Assembly: GCA_028696495.1 (NCBI GenBank)
Contig: JAQVGY010000003.1
Coordinates: 30,408 to 42,421 of the forward strand
DNA: 12,014 nucleotides
Reading direction: 5' to 3'
Source: Atribacterota bacterium
GTDB taxonomy: Bacteria > Atribacterota > Phoenicimicrobiia > Phoenicimicrobiales > Stramentimicrobiaceae
Within the stretch, counting starts at the first letter, position 1. Every line of letters starts with the position of its first letter. The notes beneath the pieces were generated by a model. That model did no database searches. It was not told the DNA's origin and saw nothing but the letters and a program-made list of their open reading frames with translations. A program made the translations under genes and the position numbers. Shown piece after piece: positions 1-6,716 of this stretch.

Positions 1-1425
1 AAAATTAAGAATATTAAAGGGGAAAATCCGCATCATGCAGTTAATGCCGTAATGGGTGCTGACCGGAGATTTATCAGATATCAACGGGGAATCTGGGGTC
101 TTGTAAAATGGAAGTATCGAGAAGCTAATTTACCCTATACTTTAACCTCTTACTGTCTGCTCAATGGAACAATCACTTTAACCAGCTACCTGAAACCTTA
201 TTTCTCGTGGCATCGTGATGACCGTACCGTTGAGATTGTTTTTGTTGACAGTGAGGGAAAAGAGATAAAAGCAATGCTCAACTACCGTCAAAAAATTATT
301 ACCGGCTTCAGGGAATGGTTTCAGGACAGAGAATTAGAGGTAAATGATACGGTATTGATTGGATTAATCGACCAGACCAGGAAAAAGTATTTTATTTTAG
401 CCGAGAAAGAGATTAAGTATGATACAGAAAAAAGAGACATAGGAGAAACAATCTATCAGCTTCTCTACAATGAAGGTAAACCTCTTAATTTTATTCAAAT
501 TTATTCGGCAATTACCAGGAAAGAACCTGATTACGGAGGTTTATTCGAAAAATATATACAGGATATATTAAAAAGTGATGGACGTTTTATCCTGCTGGAT
601 ACGGAACAGTGGGCATTGACAGAATGGCTGGAAGAGGAAGAACAGTTATATCACAATCTATATTATGCAGACAGCTCAGAAAGTTTTTATAACTCATTAA
701 AGAGGTGTTTTCAGTTTTTAGGGTTTGAGATAGAAGTTGCAAAAGACACTCCAACAGAATTGTTTATCGCCCATGCCCAACTTGCCTTTAAATCCTATTA
801 TTTAATAATTACCGGACTGCTGGAAAATTACGATATAAGTACTATACGTTCTCTTGATTGGATGTCTTTGAAAAGGGTGAGAGATAGATTAAAGGCTGAT
901 TCAATAATACTATTTTCAAAAAAATTTACCCTGCCGGAATTGGTTGACAGAGCAAGCGAAGAAGGGGTTCAGTTGTATGAGCTTTCTATCTTAGAATATA
1001 TTATCAAGGAACACAGGCAAATTCCTTTTTCTTTACTCGATTTAAGAATTGCTTTCAATCCTATGAACCATACTAACAATAATATAGCCAAATTAAAAAA
1101 AATAAGGGAAAATCAATGGAAAAACTGGTTCTTAATAAAGATGATTATCGATATTTTGCGGGCAGCAAGGACTGAAGATACCTATATGGACATAGATTTG
1201 CTGGTAAAAAAGATGGCTATTATAGACACGCCGTTCCCTGATGGAAATATTGGCCAATCGCTGGTGAAGAAAATAATTACTGTATTGAGCCAGGAGCCCT
1301 TTAAATTAATTGAATTATCGGCATCGGGGAATATTATACTTATCTACCCCGATCATCTTGTTGAGGAGAAGATTAACAATATCTGGCAATTTATTATGAA
1401 TAAACAGGAATTCAGTAAAGTATGA
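1..1425 (+). CDS. Multidomain DNA-binding protein, HARE-HTH plus nuclease-like domain (5' partial)
   Basis: The reading frame is open from base 1, so the true start lies upstream; the ATG at 52 falls inside a conserved helix and is not the start. Numbering from that ATG, the last upstream residues and residues 1-17 (ENPHHAVNAVMGADRRF, then GIWGL) look like the end of a HARE-HTH winged helix. Residues about 35-110 resemble a B3/EcoRII-N-type DNA-binding barrel. Residues 130-193 look like a second winged helix. Residues 212-320 resemble the Mrr-like restriction endonuclease fold (FLGFEIEV, a central strand YYLIIT, then ADSIILFS), but the acidic residue and the ExK motif expected there are absent. 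Residues 340-457 are helical and may hold another winged helix. The domain calls come from memory of family patterns, not a search. A role in DNA binding or repair is inferred; no specific function is known to me. It is followed after 21 nt by a metallo-hydrolase gene. Confidence 0.6.
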   Translation, partial: KIKNIKGENPHHAVNAVMGADRRFIRYQRGIWGLVKWKYREANLPYTLTSYCLLNGTITLTSYLKPYFSWHRDDRTVEIVFVDSEGKEIKAMLNYRQKIITGFREWFQDRELEVNDTVLIGLIDQTRKKYFILAEKEIKYDTEKRDIGETIYQLLYNEGKPLNFIQIYSAITRKEPDYGGLFEKYIQDILKSDGRFILLDTEQWALTEWLEEEEQLYHNLYYADSSESFYNSLKRCFQFLGFEIEVAKDTPTELFIAHAQLAFKSYYLIITGLLENYDISTIRSLDWMSLKRVRDRLKADSIILFSKKFTLPELVDRASEEGVQLYELSILEYIIKEHRQIPFSLLDLRIAFNPMNHTNNNIAKLKKIRENQWKNWFLIKMIIDILRAARTEDTYMDIDLLVKKMAIIDTPFPDGNIGQSLVKKIITVLSQEPFKLIELSASGNIILIYPDHLVEEKINNIWQFIMNKQEFSKV

Positions 1426-1446
1426 ACAGGAGAGGTATAGAAAATA

Positions 1447-2082
1447 ATGAAGATTAAATGGCTTGGCCATTCCTGTTTCCTTATAACTAACAAAAGGGGT
1501 ATCAACATCCTTACAGACCCGTTTGATGACACATTGGGATACAAGATGACCAAAGAAAAGATTAATATCATTACTATCAGTCATGAACATTATGACCACA
1601 ATAATACTATGGGAATTAAAGGGAAACCGGTTGTTTTAAAGGGTACAGTCAATAGAGATACCCATAAAATGATTTTTAAAGGGATTTCCTCCTATCATGA
1701 TAGTGTTTATGGAAAAAATAGGGGGAATAATACCATTTTTATCATTAAGACAGATGAGATGGTATTATGCCATCTGGGTGATTTAGGACATGTATTAGAA
1801 AATAGACAGCTGGAAGAGATTAACCAGGTAGATATCCTCTTTATCCCCGTTGGTGGCTATTATACTCTTAACCATATACAGGCAGATCAGGTAATTGAAC
1901 AGCTCAAACCAAAGATAGTGCTTCCCATGCATTATAAGACCGATGCTATCAAATGGCCTATAGACCCATTATCATTTTTTTTAGATAAAAAAGATAATAT
2001 AAAAATTATGGGAGAAAACAGTTTCGAAATCGAAGCCGGAGCACTTCCCGAGAAGACTGCTGTTTACGTATTAGATTATTAA
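1447..2082 (+). CDS. Metallo-beta-lactamase-fold hydrolase (UlaG/UPF0173-like)
   Basis: A 211-residue cytosolic protein of the metallo-beta-lactamase superfamily, in the short single-domain group that includes UlaG and UPF0173 proteins. The metal-binding signature HEHYDHN is at residues 46-52, preceded by the GHSCFLI strand near residue 7 and the TDPF turn at 23-26. Further likely ligands are H84, D112 (in HLGDLGH) and H162 (in PMHYKT), so a two-metal site looks complete. No signal peptide or membrane segment is visible. The ATG at 1447 has the Shine-Dalgarno AGGAGAGG at 1428-1435. The 21-nt gap to the upstream gene suggests cotranscription. A short AT-rich inverted repeat (TTAGAT/ATCTAA, 2071-2087) spans the stop codon but lacks G/C pairs. 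The substrate cannot be read from the sequence. Confidence 0.85.
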   Translation: MKIKWLGHSCFLITNKRGINILTDPFDDTLGYKMTKEKINIITISHEHYDHNNTMGIKGKPVVLKGTVNRDTHKMIFKGISSYHDSVYGKNRGNNTIFIIKTDEMVLCHLGDLGHVLENRQLEEINQVDILFIPVGGYYTLNHIQADQVIEQLKPKIVLPMHYKTDAIKWPIDPLSFFLDKKDNIKIMGENSFEIEAGALPEKTAVYVLDY

Positions 2083-2128
2083 TCTAATTATTAAATCCTA
2101 AAAATATAAAAATATTTCCATTTTGCTC

Positions 2129-2173
2129 TTAAAGAATTTTCCATTTGCGATTATAATATTCCTGTTATAGTAT
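2129..2173 (+). promoter_or_regulatory. Candidate promoter(s) of pyrG
   Basis: Two overlapping sigma-A-type candidates lie in the 212-nt gap before pyrG. One has a perfect TATAAT (2152-2157) with a weak -35 TTAAAG (2129-2134) at 17 nt. The other has TTGCGA (2145-2150) and an extended -10 TGTTATAGT (2163-2171) at a short 15-nt spacing, or TAGTAT (2168-2173) at 17 nt. Either gives a leader of roughly 115-130 nt. In AT-rich DNA such matches arise by chance, so confidence is moderate. I see no GGGC initial transcribed sequence or GC-rich attenuator of the kind described for Bacillus pyrG. Confidence 0.4.
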
Positions 2174-2294
2174 GGTAGAGGAATTTTTATTTTGTAAAAT
2201 AGGTGCCATAAAAAGTAAAAATTTTAAAAAATAAATATAATTAAGATGGATTAAGAAATAGACTAGTTTTAAATATAAATAATATGAGGGTTTT

Positions 2295-3899
2295 ATGACA
2301 AAATATATCTTTATAACAGGAGGAGTGGTCTCTTCAATAGGTAAAGGAATAACCGCAGCCTCAATTGGACGTATATTGAAAAGCAGAGGGTTGAGAGTCA
2401 CTATTCAAAAACATGACCCCTATCTCAATGTAGATGCGGGCACCATGAGTCCTTTTCAACACGGAGAAGCGTTTCTTACCAAAGATGGAGCTGAGACAGA
2501 TTTGGATCTGGGACATTATGAAAGATTCATAGATATCAATTTAAGCAAAGATAATAGTATTACCACCGGTAAAATATACAATACTGTTATTTCCAAGGAG
2601 AGGAGAGGGGATTTCTTAGGAAAAACAGTTCAGATTATCCCTCATATTACTGATGAGATAAAAGACAGCATCAAACGGTTAAATAGACCAGGGCAGTCCC
2701 CCTTTGATGTTATTATTGTCGAAATAGGAGGTACCATCGGGGATATTGAAGGGTTGCCTTTTCTGGAGGCAATCAGACAGTTCAGGAATGATATTGGAAA
2801 AGAAAACGTTCTCTATATACATCTCTCCTTTTTCCCCTATTTGAAAGCAGCTAAAGAAATAAAATCAAAACCAACTCAACACAGCATCAAAGAATTACGC
2901 AGTATTGGAATCCAGCCTGATTTATTGATATGCAGGGCACAAGCAAAATTGACTGAATCTGTAAAAGATAAAATTTCTCTGTTTTGTGATATACCCAGAG
3001 ATGGCATTATTGAAATGCAGGATGTAGACTCAATTTATGAGGTCCCCCTTGTTTTAGAGGAGCAGAATTTAGGTAATTTGATGGTACAAATGTTGCAATT
3101 ACCTACAGTTAATCCTGATTTAAAAGAATGGCGGGAGATGGTGAATCGTTTATACCATCCAGACAAAAAAGTGAATATAGCTGTTATTGGAAAATATTTT
3201 CGTCTAAAAGATGCCTATCTCAGTATCAGTGAAGCCCTGACCCATGCCGGCATTGAACAAAAATGTAAAGTTGAAACAAAACAGATTGATACTGAGTTAT
3301 TATTGAAAGAAGATATTATGAATCTTCTAAAAGGGGTTCAAGGAATATTAATTCACGGTGGCTTTGGAGTAAAGGGAATAGAGGGGATGATTAAAGCAGC
3401 TAAATTTGCCCGTGAAGAAAAGATACCGTTCCTGGGTATCTGTCTTGGAATGAAATGTGCTTTAATAGAATTTGCTAAAAATGTATTAAATCTGGCTGAC
3501 GCAAATAGTGTTGAATTTGCTCCAGATACGGCTCATCCCATATTCAACTCTCTGGATAGATTGACAGATGTTGCATTTAAGGATACAGGAGTACGTATTG
3601 GAAGCTATTCCTGTAATTTGACAAAAGGCTCAATTGCTTTTAAAATTTATCAGAGAGACAGAATAGAAGAAAGACATCGCCATAGTTATGGATTTAATAA
3701 TCAGTATTTGTCAAAATTTGAACAAGCTGGTATAATATTTAGTGGAGTTAATTTAGAAGATAATCTTGTAGAAATTTTTGAACTTAAGGAACATCCCTGG
3801 TTTATAGGGACACAATTTCACCCTGAATTTAAATCCAGGCCTAACCGGCCACATCCAATTTTCAAAAGCTTTCTCGAAGCTGCTATAAGAAATAAATAG
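2295..3899 (+). CDS. pyrG: CTP synthase, glutamine-hydrolysing
   Basis: Catalyses UTP + ATP + glutamine to CTP, the last step of pyrimidine ribonucleotide synthesis. The 534-residue length is typical. The synthase half carries the P-loop-like start TKYIFITGGVVSSIGKGITA, then GTMSPFQHGEAF (49-60) and ETDLDLGHYERF (67-78). The class I glutaminase half runs from about residue 295, with nucleophile C383 in GICLGM and H509/E511 in QFHPEF, so the catalytic triad is complete. Several usually invariant neighbours differ: H354 for the usual Pro before GGFG, K360 for the usual Arg, and K387 for the usual Gln of CLGMQ. These could alter glutamine binding or GTP activation (inference). The start is ATG 2295 with GAGGG at 2286-2290, a short 4-nt spacing. 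A 49-nt gap separates it from the downstream nucleotidyltransferase. Confidence 0.97.
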   Translation: MTKYIFITGGVVSSIGKGITAASIGRILKSRGLRVTIQKHDPYLNVDAGTMSPFQHGEAFLTKDGAETDLDLGHYERFIDINLSKDNSITTGKIYNTVISKERRGDFLGKTVQIIPHITDEIKDSIKRLNRPGQSPFDVIIVEIGGTIGDIEGLPFLEAIRQFRNDIGKENVLYIHLSFFPYLKAAKEIKSKPTQHSIKELRSIGIQPDLLICRAQAKLTESVKDKISLFCDIPRDGIIEMQDVDSIYEVPLVLEEQNLGNLMVQMLQLPTVNPDLKEWREMVNRLYHPDKKVNIAVIGKYFRLKDAYLSISEALTHAGIEQKCKVETKQIDTELLLKEDIMNLLKGVQGILIHGGFGVKGIEGMIKAAKFAREEKIPFLGICLGMKCALIEFAKNVLNLADANSVEFAPDTAHPIFNSLDRLTDVAFKDTGVRIGSYSCNLTKGSIAFKIYQRDRIEERHRHSYGFNNQYLSKFEQAGIIFSGVNLEDNLVEIFELKEHPWFIGTQFHPEFKSRPNRPHPIFKSFLEAAIRNK

Positions 3900-3948
3900 T
3901 TTTTAAAACTAAAGGATAGACCTCAAGTTTTTGTGGAGTAAGGAAAAA

Positions 3949-4719
3949 ATGAATGCTTTAATCCTGGCAGGTAAAAAAGATACTGGAAAATTAGAAAATT
4001 GCAATAAACTTACCAATAAAGCCCTGTTAATGCTCAACGAAATCCCTATGATTGAATATATTGTCAATGCCTTATTAGAATCAAAATTGGTAAATGATAT
4101 TGTGGTGGTAGGGCCAGAATATGACTTAACTCCCTTTCTTGAGAAAAAGGTGACCAGGATTCTTGAATCTACTGACTCTATTATTGGCAATGTTAGAATT
4201 GGCCTTGATTATTATAGAGATGATGGTAAAATTTTATTATTAACTTCAGATATTCCCTTGATTACAGGAGAGATAATTGACCGTTTTATAAAAAAATGTG
4301 AGCAGCACGATGCCTTTTTCTATTATCCAATTATCACTCAGGAGGCCATCCAAAAAAAATATCCTGAAACTGTACGTTCCTATTTTACACTGAAAGAAGG
4401 AACCTTTTGTGGTGGAAACATGGTAATATTCAGCAGTCCTGTTTTTGATAGGAATAAAGAGTTAGTAGAAGAACTTTATCATAATAGAAAAGATGTTAAA
4501 AAATATATCAGCATATTGGGAATAAAGTTTTTAACAAAATTCTTACTAAAAACTTTGACCATAAAAGAGATAGAAGAAAAAGCTGCACAAATAGTTGGTT
4601 ATCCCGTAAAGGGTATTCCTATTGACGACCCGGAAGTTATGATTGACCTTGACAAATTGAGTGATTATGAATTAATATTACAAGCCATAAATCAAAAAAT
4701 CCCTAATTCCTCATCCTAA
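3949..4719 (+). CDS. MobA-like nucleotidyltransferase, GT-A fold
   Basis: A 256-residue protein of the sugar- or cofactor-nucleotidyltransferase (MobA-like NTP transferase) type. Visible landmarks are the first strand MNALILAG, the acceptor-loop segment NKALLMLNEIPMIEYI (23-38), strand NDIVVVGP (49-56), and the metal-site strand ILLLTSDIPL with D101. GGNMVIFSSP (155-164) and an acidic C-terminal stretch with IDDPEVMIDLDKL follow. The nucleotide-binding loop is AGKKDTGKL rather than the usual GGxGxR, so the standard arginine is missing. Close relatives occur as unassigned family members in Firmicutes, and the substrate is unknown. An in-frame TTG at 3931 would add six residues; ATG 3949 is preferred because GGAG (3935-3938) and AGGA (3941-3944) lie just before it and the protein then opens at the family's first strand. 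It follows pyrG by 49 nt, probably in the same transcript. Confidence 0.8.
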   Translation: MNALILAGKKDTGKLENCNKLTNKALLMLNEIPMIEYIVNALLESKLVNDIVVVGPEYDLTPFLEKKVTRILESTDSIIGNVRIGLDYYRDDGKILLLTSDIPLITGEIIDRFIKKCEQHDAFFYYPIITQEAIQKKYPETVRSYFTLKEGTFCGGNMVIFSSPVFDRNKELVEELYHNRKDVKKYISILGIKFLTKFLLKTLTIKEIEEKAAQIVGYPVKGIPIDDPEVMIDLDKLSDYELILQAINQKIPNSSS

Positions 4720-4833
4720 TTTAGCTTACAGTATAGTTCTATAGTATCCGTATGAAGCTGAAAGATTGAGATAATTACACTTGAAAAAAAATTGTTTAAT
4801 GAGTTAAGAAAATATGTTGTTTTAAAAAGGAAG

Positions 4834-4842
4834 TGATATAAT
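4834..4842 (+). promoter_or_regulatory. Candidate extended -10 promoter of rho
   Basis: TGATATAAT is a full extended -10 element (TGn plus TATAAT at 4837-4842). No good -35 sits at 17 nt; TTGTTT at 4817-4822 is only 14 nt away. Extended -10 promoters can work without a -35 box. Transcription would start near 4849, giving a leader of roughly 280 nt before the rho start. Confidence 0.45.
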
Positions 4843-5051
4843 TAAAAAGTACGGCTACAGGGTATTCTTCAAGAATTTTTCCCACTATTTACCTTTTAAC
4901 TAATATTAAGTAGCTCTTTCTATTTATTAATTACTATATTTTTCTGAGTAATAAAGTTCTAATTTTTAAAATGATGGTCAAACTAATTATTACCGATAAA
5001 ACTATCAATTTAAATGGTAATTGCCGGTTAAAAGGAGTAGTTTTGTCTTAA

Positions 5052-5093
5052 AGCTGCCTTCCGGATGGTGGCTGTTTACTATTTATTTTTATA
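5052..5093 (+). terminator. Terminator-like hairpin in the rho leader
   Basis: AGCTGCC (5052-5058) can pair with GGTGGCT (5067-5073), seven pairs including two G-U, around the loop TTCCGGAT. A T-rich run (GTTTACTATTTATTTTTATA) follows directly. The T-run is interrupted, so termination may be partial. It sits about 55 nt before the rho start and after the rho promoter candidate, so it could act as an attenuator rather than end the upstream transcript. Confidence 0.4.
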
Positions 5094-5111
5094 TAAAGAT
5101 TGAAAAACCTT

Positions 5112-5117
5112 AGGGGG
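5112..5117 (+). promoter_or_regulatory. Shine-Dalgarno that fixes the rho start at TTG 5127
   Basis: AGGGGG lies 9 nt before TTG 5127. The in-frame TTG at 5100 has no such site and would add nine residues (MKNLRGYYT) not expected in Rho. The downstream start gives MELNELKEM, the usual beginning of Rho. Confidence 0.8.
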
Positions 5118-5126
5118 TATTACACT

Positions 5127-6380
5127 TTGGAATTAAATGAATTAAAGGAAATGAAAATAAGTGAATTATGCAAAATCGCCAATGAGTATGAAATAAATAA
5201 TTGTGCTCGTATGAAAAAAACAGATTTAATCTTTAATATCTTAAGAGCCCAGACCGAAAAACAGGGTTATATGTTTTCAGAAGGCATTCTGGATATTATG
5301 AAGGAAGGTTTCGGGTTTTTAAGAACCGGTGGTTATTTATCAGGCCCCAATGATGTCTATATCTCACCATCGCAAATTAAGAGATTTAATTTAAGCAATG
5401 GAGACCTTGTTTCAGGTCAGGTTCGCTATCCTAAGGAGGGTGAAAGATACTTTGCCCTACTCAAGGTAGAAGCGGTTAACCATGAAGACCCTGAATTATC
5501 TAAAGAGCGTATTGATTTTGAGAATCTGACACCTCTTTTCCCGATGGAAAGATTTACTCTGGAGACCAGACCATATGAGTTATCTACCAGGGTTATCGAT
5601 CTTTTTGCACCTATTGGCAAAGGGCAGAGGGGATTAATCGTTTCCCCGCCCAAAGCTGGTAAAACCATGCTTCTGGAGAAGATAGCCAATGGCATCATTG
5701 CCAATCATCCTGAGACAATTCTAATGATACTATTGATTGACGAGAGGCCGGAAGAGGTTACCAATATGAGGCGCTCTGTGCTAAAGGCTGAGGTTATTAG
5801 TTCTACTTTTGACCAGCCTATCAATAATCATATTAAGGTTGCAGAGATTGTATTAGAAAGGGCAAAAAGGTTAGTCGAGCTTAAACATGATGTAGTAATT
5901 CTCTTAGATAGTATAACCAGATTAGCAAGGGCTTATAACCTGAATATTCCAACCAGTGGTAAAACCCTGTCAGGTGGATTAGATTCCACAGCCCTCTATT
6001 TTCCAAAAAGATTTTTTGGCGCAGCCAGAAATATAGAAGAAGGGGGGAGTCTCACTATTTTAGCCACAGCCCTGGTCGAAACCGGCAGCCGTATGGATGA
6101 TGTGATATTTGAGGAGTTTAAAGGTACCGGTAATATGGAGTTACGTTTAGACAGGGAAATATCTGATAATCGTATATTCCCCGCTATAGATATAAAGCGT
6201 TCAGGTACTAGAAAAGAGGAGTTGTTATTAGAAGCTGATGAATTGAGCAAGGTCTGGTTAATGAGAAGAGCTTTGTCAAATCAGAGTACCATTGATTCAA
6301 TAAGCTTGCTCTTAAATAAATTGAAGAAGACCAAAAATAATCATGATTTTTTAAATTCTATTAAAGATGAGAACCATTAA
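5127..6380 (+). CDS. rho: Transcription termination factor Rho
   Basis: Hexameric RNA-dependent ATPase and helicase that ends transcription at C-rich, unstructured RNA. The 417-residue product has the N-terminal helical domain (1-45), then the cold-shock-like primary RNA-binding domain (GILDIMKEGFGFLRTGG onward, about 53-100). The ATPase core has Walker A SPPKAGKT at 173-180, the catalytic-glutamate segment LIDERPEE at 203-210, and Walker B VVILLDSITR with D261. The Q-loop is LSGGLD at 281-286 and the R-loop KGTGNM at 332-337. There is no large N-terminal insertion of the kind seen in Actinobacteria. Translation starts at TTG. The gene is preceded by a long leader and followed by its own intrinsic terminator. 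The C-rich leader suggests feedback control by Rho itself, as known for E. coli rho; that is inference here. Confidence 0.97.
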   Translation: MELNELKEMKISELCKIANEYEINNCARMKKTDLIFNILRAQTEKQGYMFSEGILDIMKEGFGFLRTGGYLSGPNDVYISPSQIKRFNLSNGDLVSGQVRYPKEGERYFALLKVEAVNHEDPELSKERIDFENLTPLFPMERFTLETRPYELSTRVIDLFAPIGKGQRGLIVSPPKAGKTMLLEKIANGIIANHPETILMILLIDERPEEVTNMRRSVLKAEVISSTFDQPINNHIKVAEIVLERAKRLVELKHDVVILLDSITRLARAYNLNIPTSGKTLSGGLDSTALYFPKRFFGAARNIEEGGSLTILATALVETGSRMDDVIFEEFKGTGNMELRLDREISDNRIFPAIDIKRSGTRKEELLLEADELSKVWLMRRALSNQSTIDSISLLLNKLKKTKNNHDFLNSIKDENH

Positions 6381-6426
6381 AGCCGCTACTTTTTAACTAT
6401 CTAAGAAAAGGATATGCTCTATAAAA

Positions 6427-6455
6427 AGGGTAATTGAAAATTCCCTATTTTCTTT
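6427..6455 (+). terminator. Intrinsic terminator of rho
   Basis: AGGG-T-AATT (6427-6435) pairs with AATTCCCT (6439-6446), an eight-pair stem with one bulged T and the loop GAA, followed by ATTTTCTTT. The preceding A-run can extend the stem. The T-tract overlaps the first bases of the next promoter's -35 box, so the two transcription units are directly abutted. Confidence 0.75.
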
Positions 6456-6482
6456 GACGGTTGAAACTGCTTGTGCTATAAT
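6454..6482 (+). promoter_or_regulatory. Strong sigma-A-type promoter of rpmE
   Basis: TTGACG (6454-6459, five of six) and TATAAT (6477-6482, six of six) are separated by exactly 17 nt, and TGC precedes the -10, making it an extended -10. This is the best promoter match in the window. Transcription should start near 6489. Confidence 0.85.
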
Positions 6483-6500
6483 TTCATAGTTATTTTTATT

Positions 6501-6530
6501 ATGGTATTTCAAAAAAAGAGCTAATACCAT
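6501..6530 (+). repeat. Inverted repeat in the rpmE leader (ATGGTATT/AATACCAT)
   Basis: ATGGTATT (6501-6508) and AATACCAT (6523-6530) are perfect reverse complements, eight pairs with a 14-nt loop TCAAAAAAAGAGCT. It lies near the 5' end of the predicted rpmE transcript. It could be an RNA hairpin of a ribosomal-protein leader or a protein-binding operator. No T-run follows that would make it a good terminator. Confidence 0.45.
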
Positions 6531-6588
6531 TTAAATATATTTTTTAAAAAAATATTGCTATTATTATTTATATATCTTAAAAAATGAT

Positions 6589-6611
6589 GGTAAGAATTAA
6601 AATTCCTTACC
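6589..6611 (+). repeat. Hairpin in the rpmE leader (GGTAAGAATT/AATTCCTTACC)
   Basis: GGTAAGAATT (6589-6598) pairs with AATTCCTTACC (6601-6611), ten pairs with one bulged C. The central pairs would open to form a loop. It is not followed by a T-run, so it is not a terminator. Its position about 105 nt before the rpmE start suits a regulatory RNA structure. Confidence 0.45.
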
Positions 6612-6716
6612 TCTAAGTACAGAAGATATTAAAGTGACTGTTAAATATAGATTTTAAGAAAAAAATATTTCTTTGAATTGAAAATTGATATTACTAAGAA
6701 TGAAGGTGAAACGATA

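Larger units (their letters stand above)
4720..5126 (+). other. Gap before rho: promoter and long leader, no gene
   Basis: No convincing gene lies in these 407 nt on either strand. From left to right it holds a weak hairpin just after the nucleotidyltransferase stop (TTTAGCTT 4720-4727 with AAGCTGAA 4755-4762, one G-U pair, no T-run). An extended -10 promoter candidate follows at 4834-4842. A pyrimidine-rich stretch at 4864-4950 has 14 C against 5 G. A small inverted repeat ATTACC/GGTAAT spans 4989-5021. Next come a GGAG plus TTG-TCT-TAA mini reading frame at 5034-5051, and a hairpin with a T-rich tail at 5052-5093. I read most of it as the rho 5' leader. Confidence 0.6.
6381..6716 (+). other. 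Gap rho-rpmE: terminator, strong promoter and structured leader
   Basis: This 336-nt gap holds the rho terminator (6427-6455), a near-consensus promoter (6454-6482) and about 228 nt of 5' leader before the rpmE ATG. Two inverted repeats that could fold in the leader RNA are listed separately. A third, AT-only palindrome (ATATTTTTT 6537-6545 with AAAAAATAT 6547-6555) is visible but has no G/C pairs. I see no supported gene. Confidence 0.7.

Noticed and set aside
1315..1599. Minus-strand open frames across the left-hand genes, and similar ones in pyrG, rho, prfA and upp
   Set aside because: They lie opposite well-supported genes, have no recognisable motifs or ribosome sites, and look like shadows.
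2071..2087. TTAGAT/ATCTAA repeat at the end of the metallo-hydrolase gene as a terminator
   Set aside because: Six mostly A-T pairs and no clean T-tract; too weak to call in AT-rich DNA.
2172..2294. CTP-sensitive pyrG attenuator as in Bacillus
   Set aside because: No GGGC transcript start and no G/C-containing hairpin with a T-run in the leader; TATTTTGTAAAATA alone is not enough.
2284..2298. Five-codon frame ATG-AGG-GTT-TTA-TGA overlapping the pyrG start codon (possible leader peptide)
   Set aside because: It has no ribosome binding site of its own, and its AGGG is better explained as the pyrG Shine-Dalgarno.
6501..6524. Seven-codon frame starting at ATG 6501 in the rpmE leader
   Set aside because: No Shine-Dalgarno precedes it and the ATG is part of the inverted repeat; a chance frame is more likely.
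6584..6616. Ten-codon frame ATG-ATG-GTA... across the second rpmE leader hairpin
   Set aside because: No ribosome binding site, and the sequence is explained by the hairpin.
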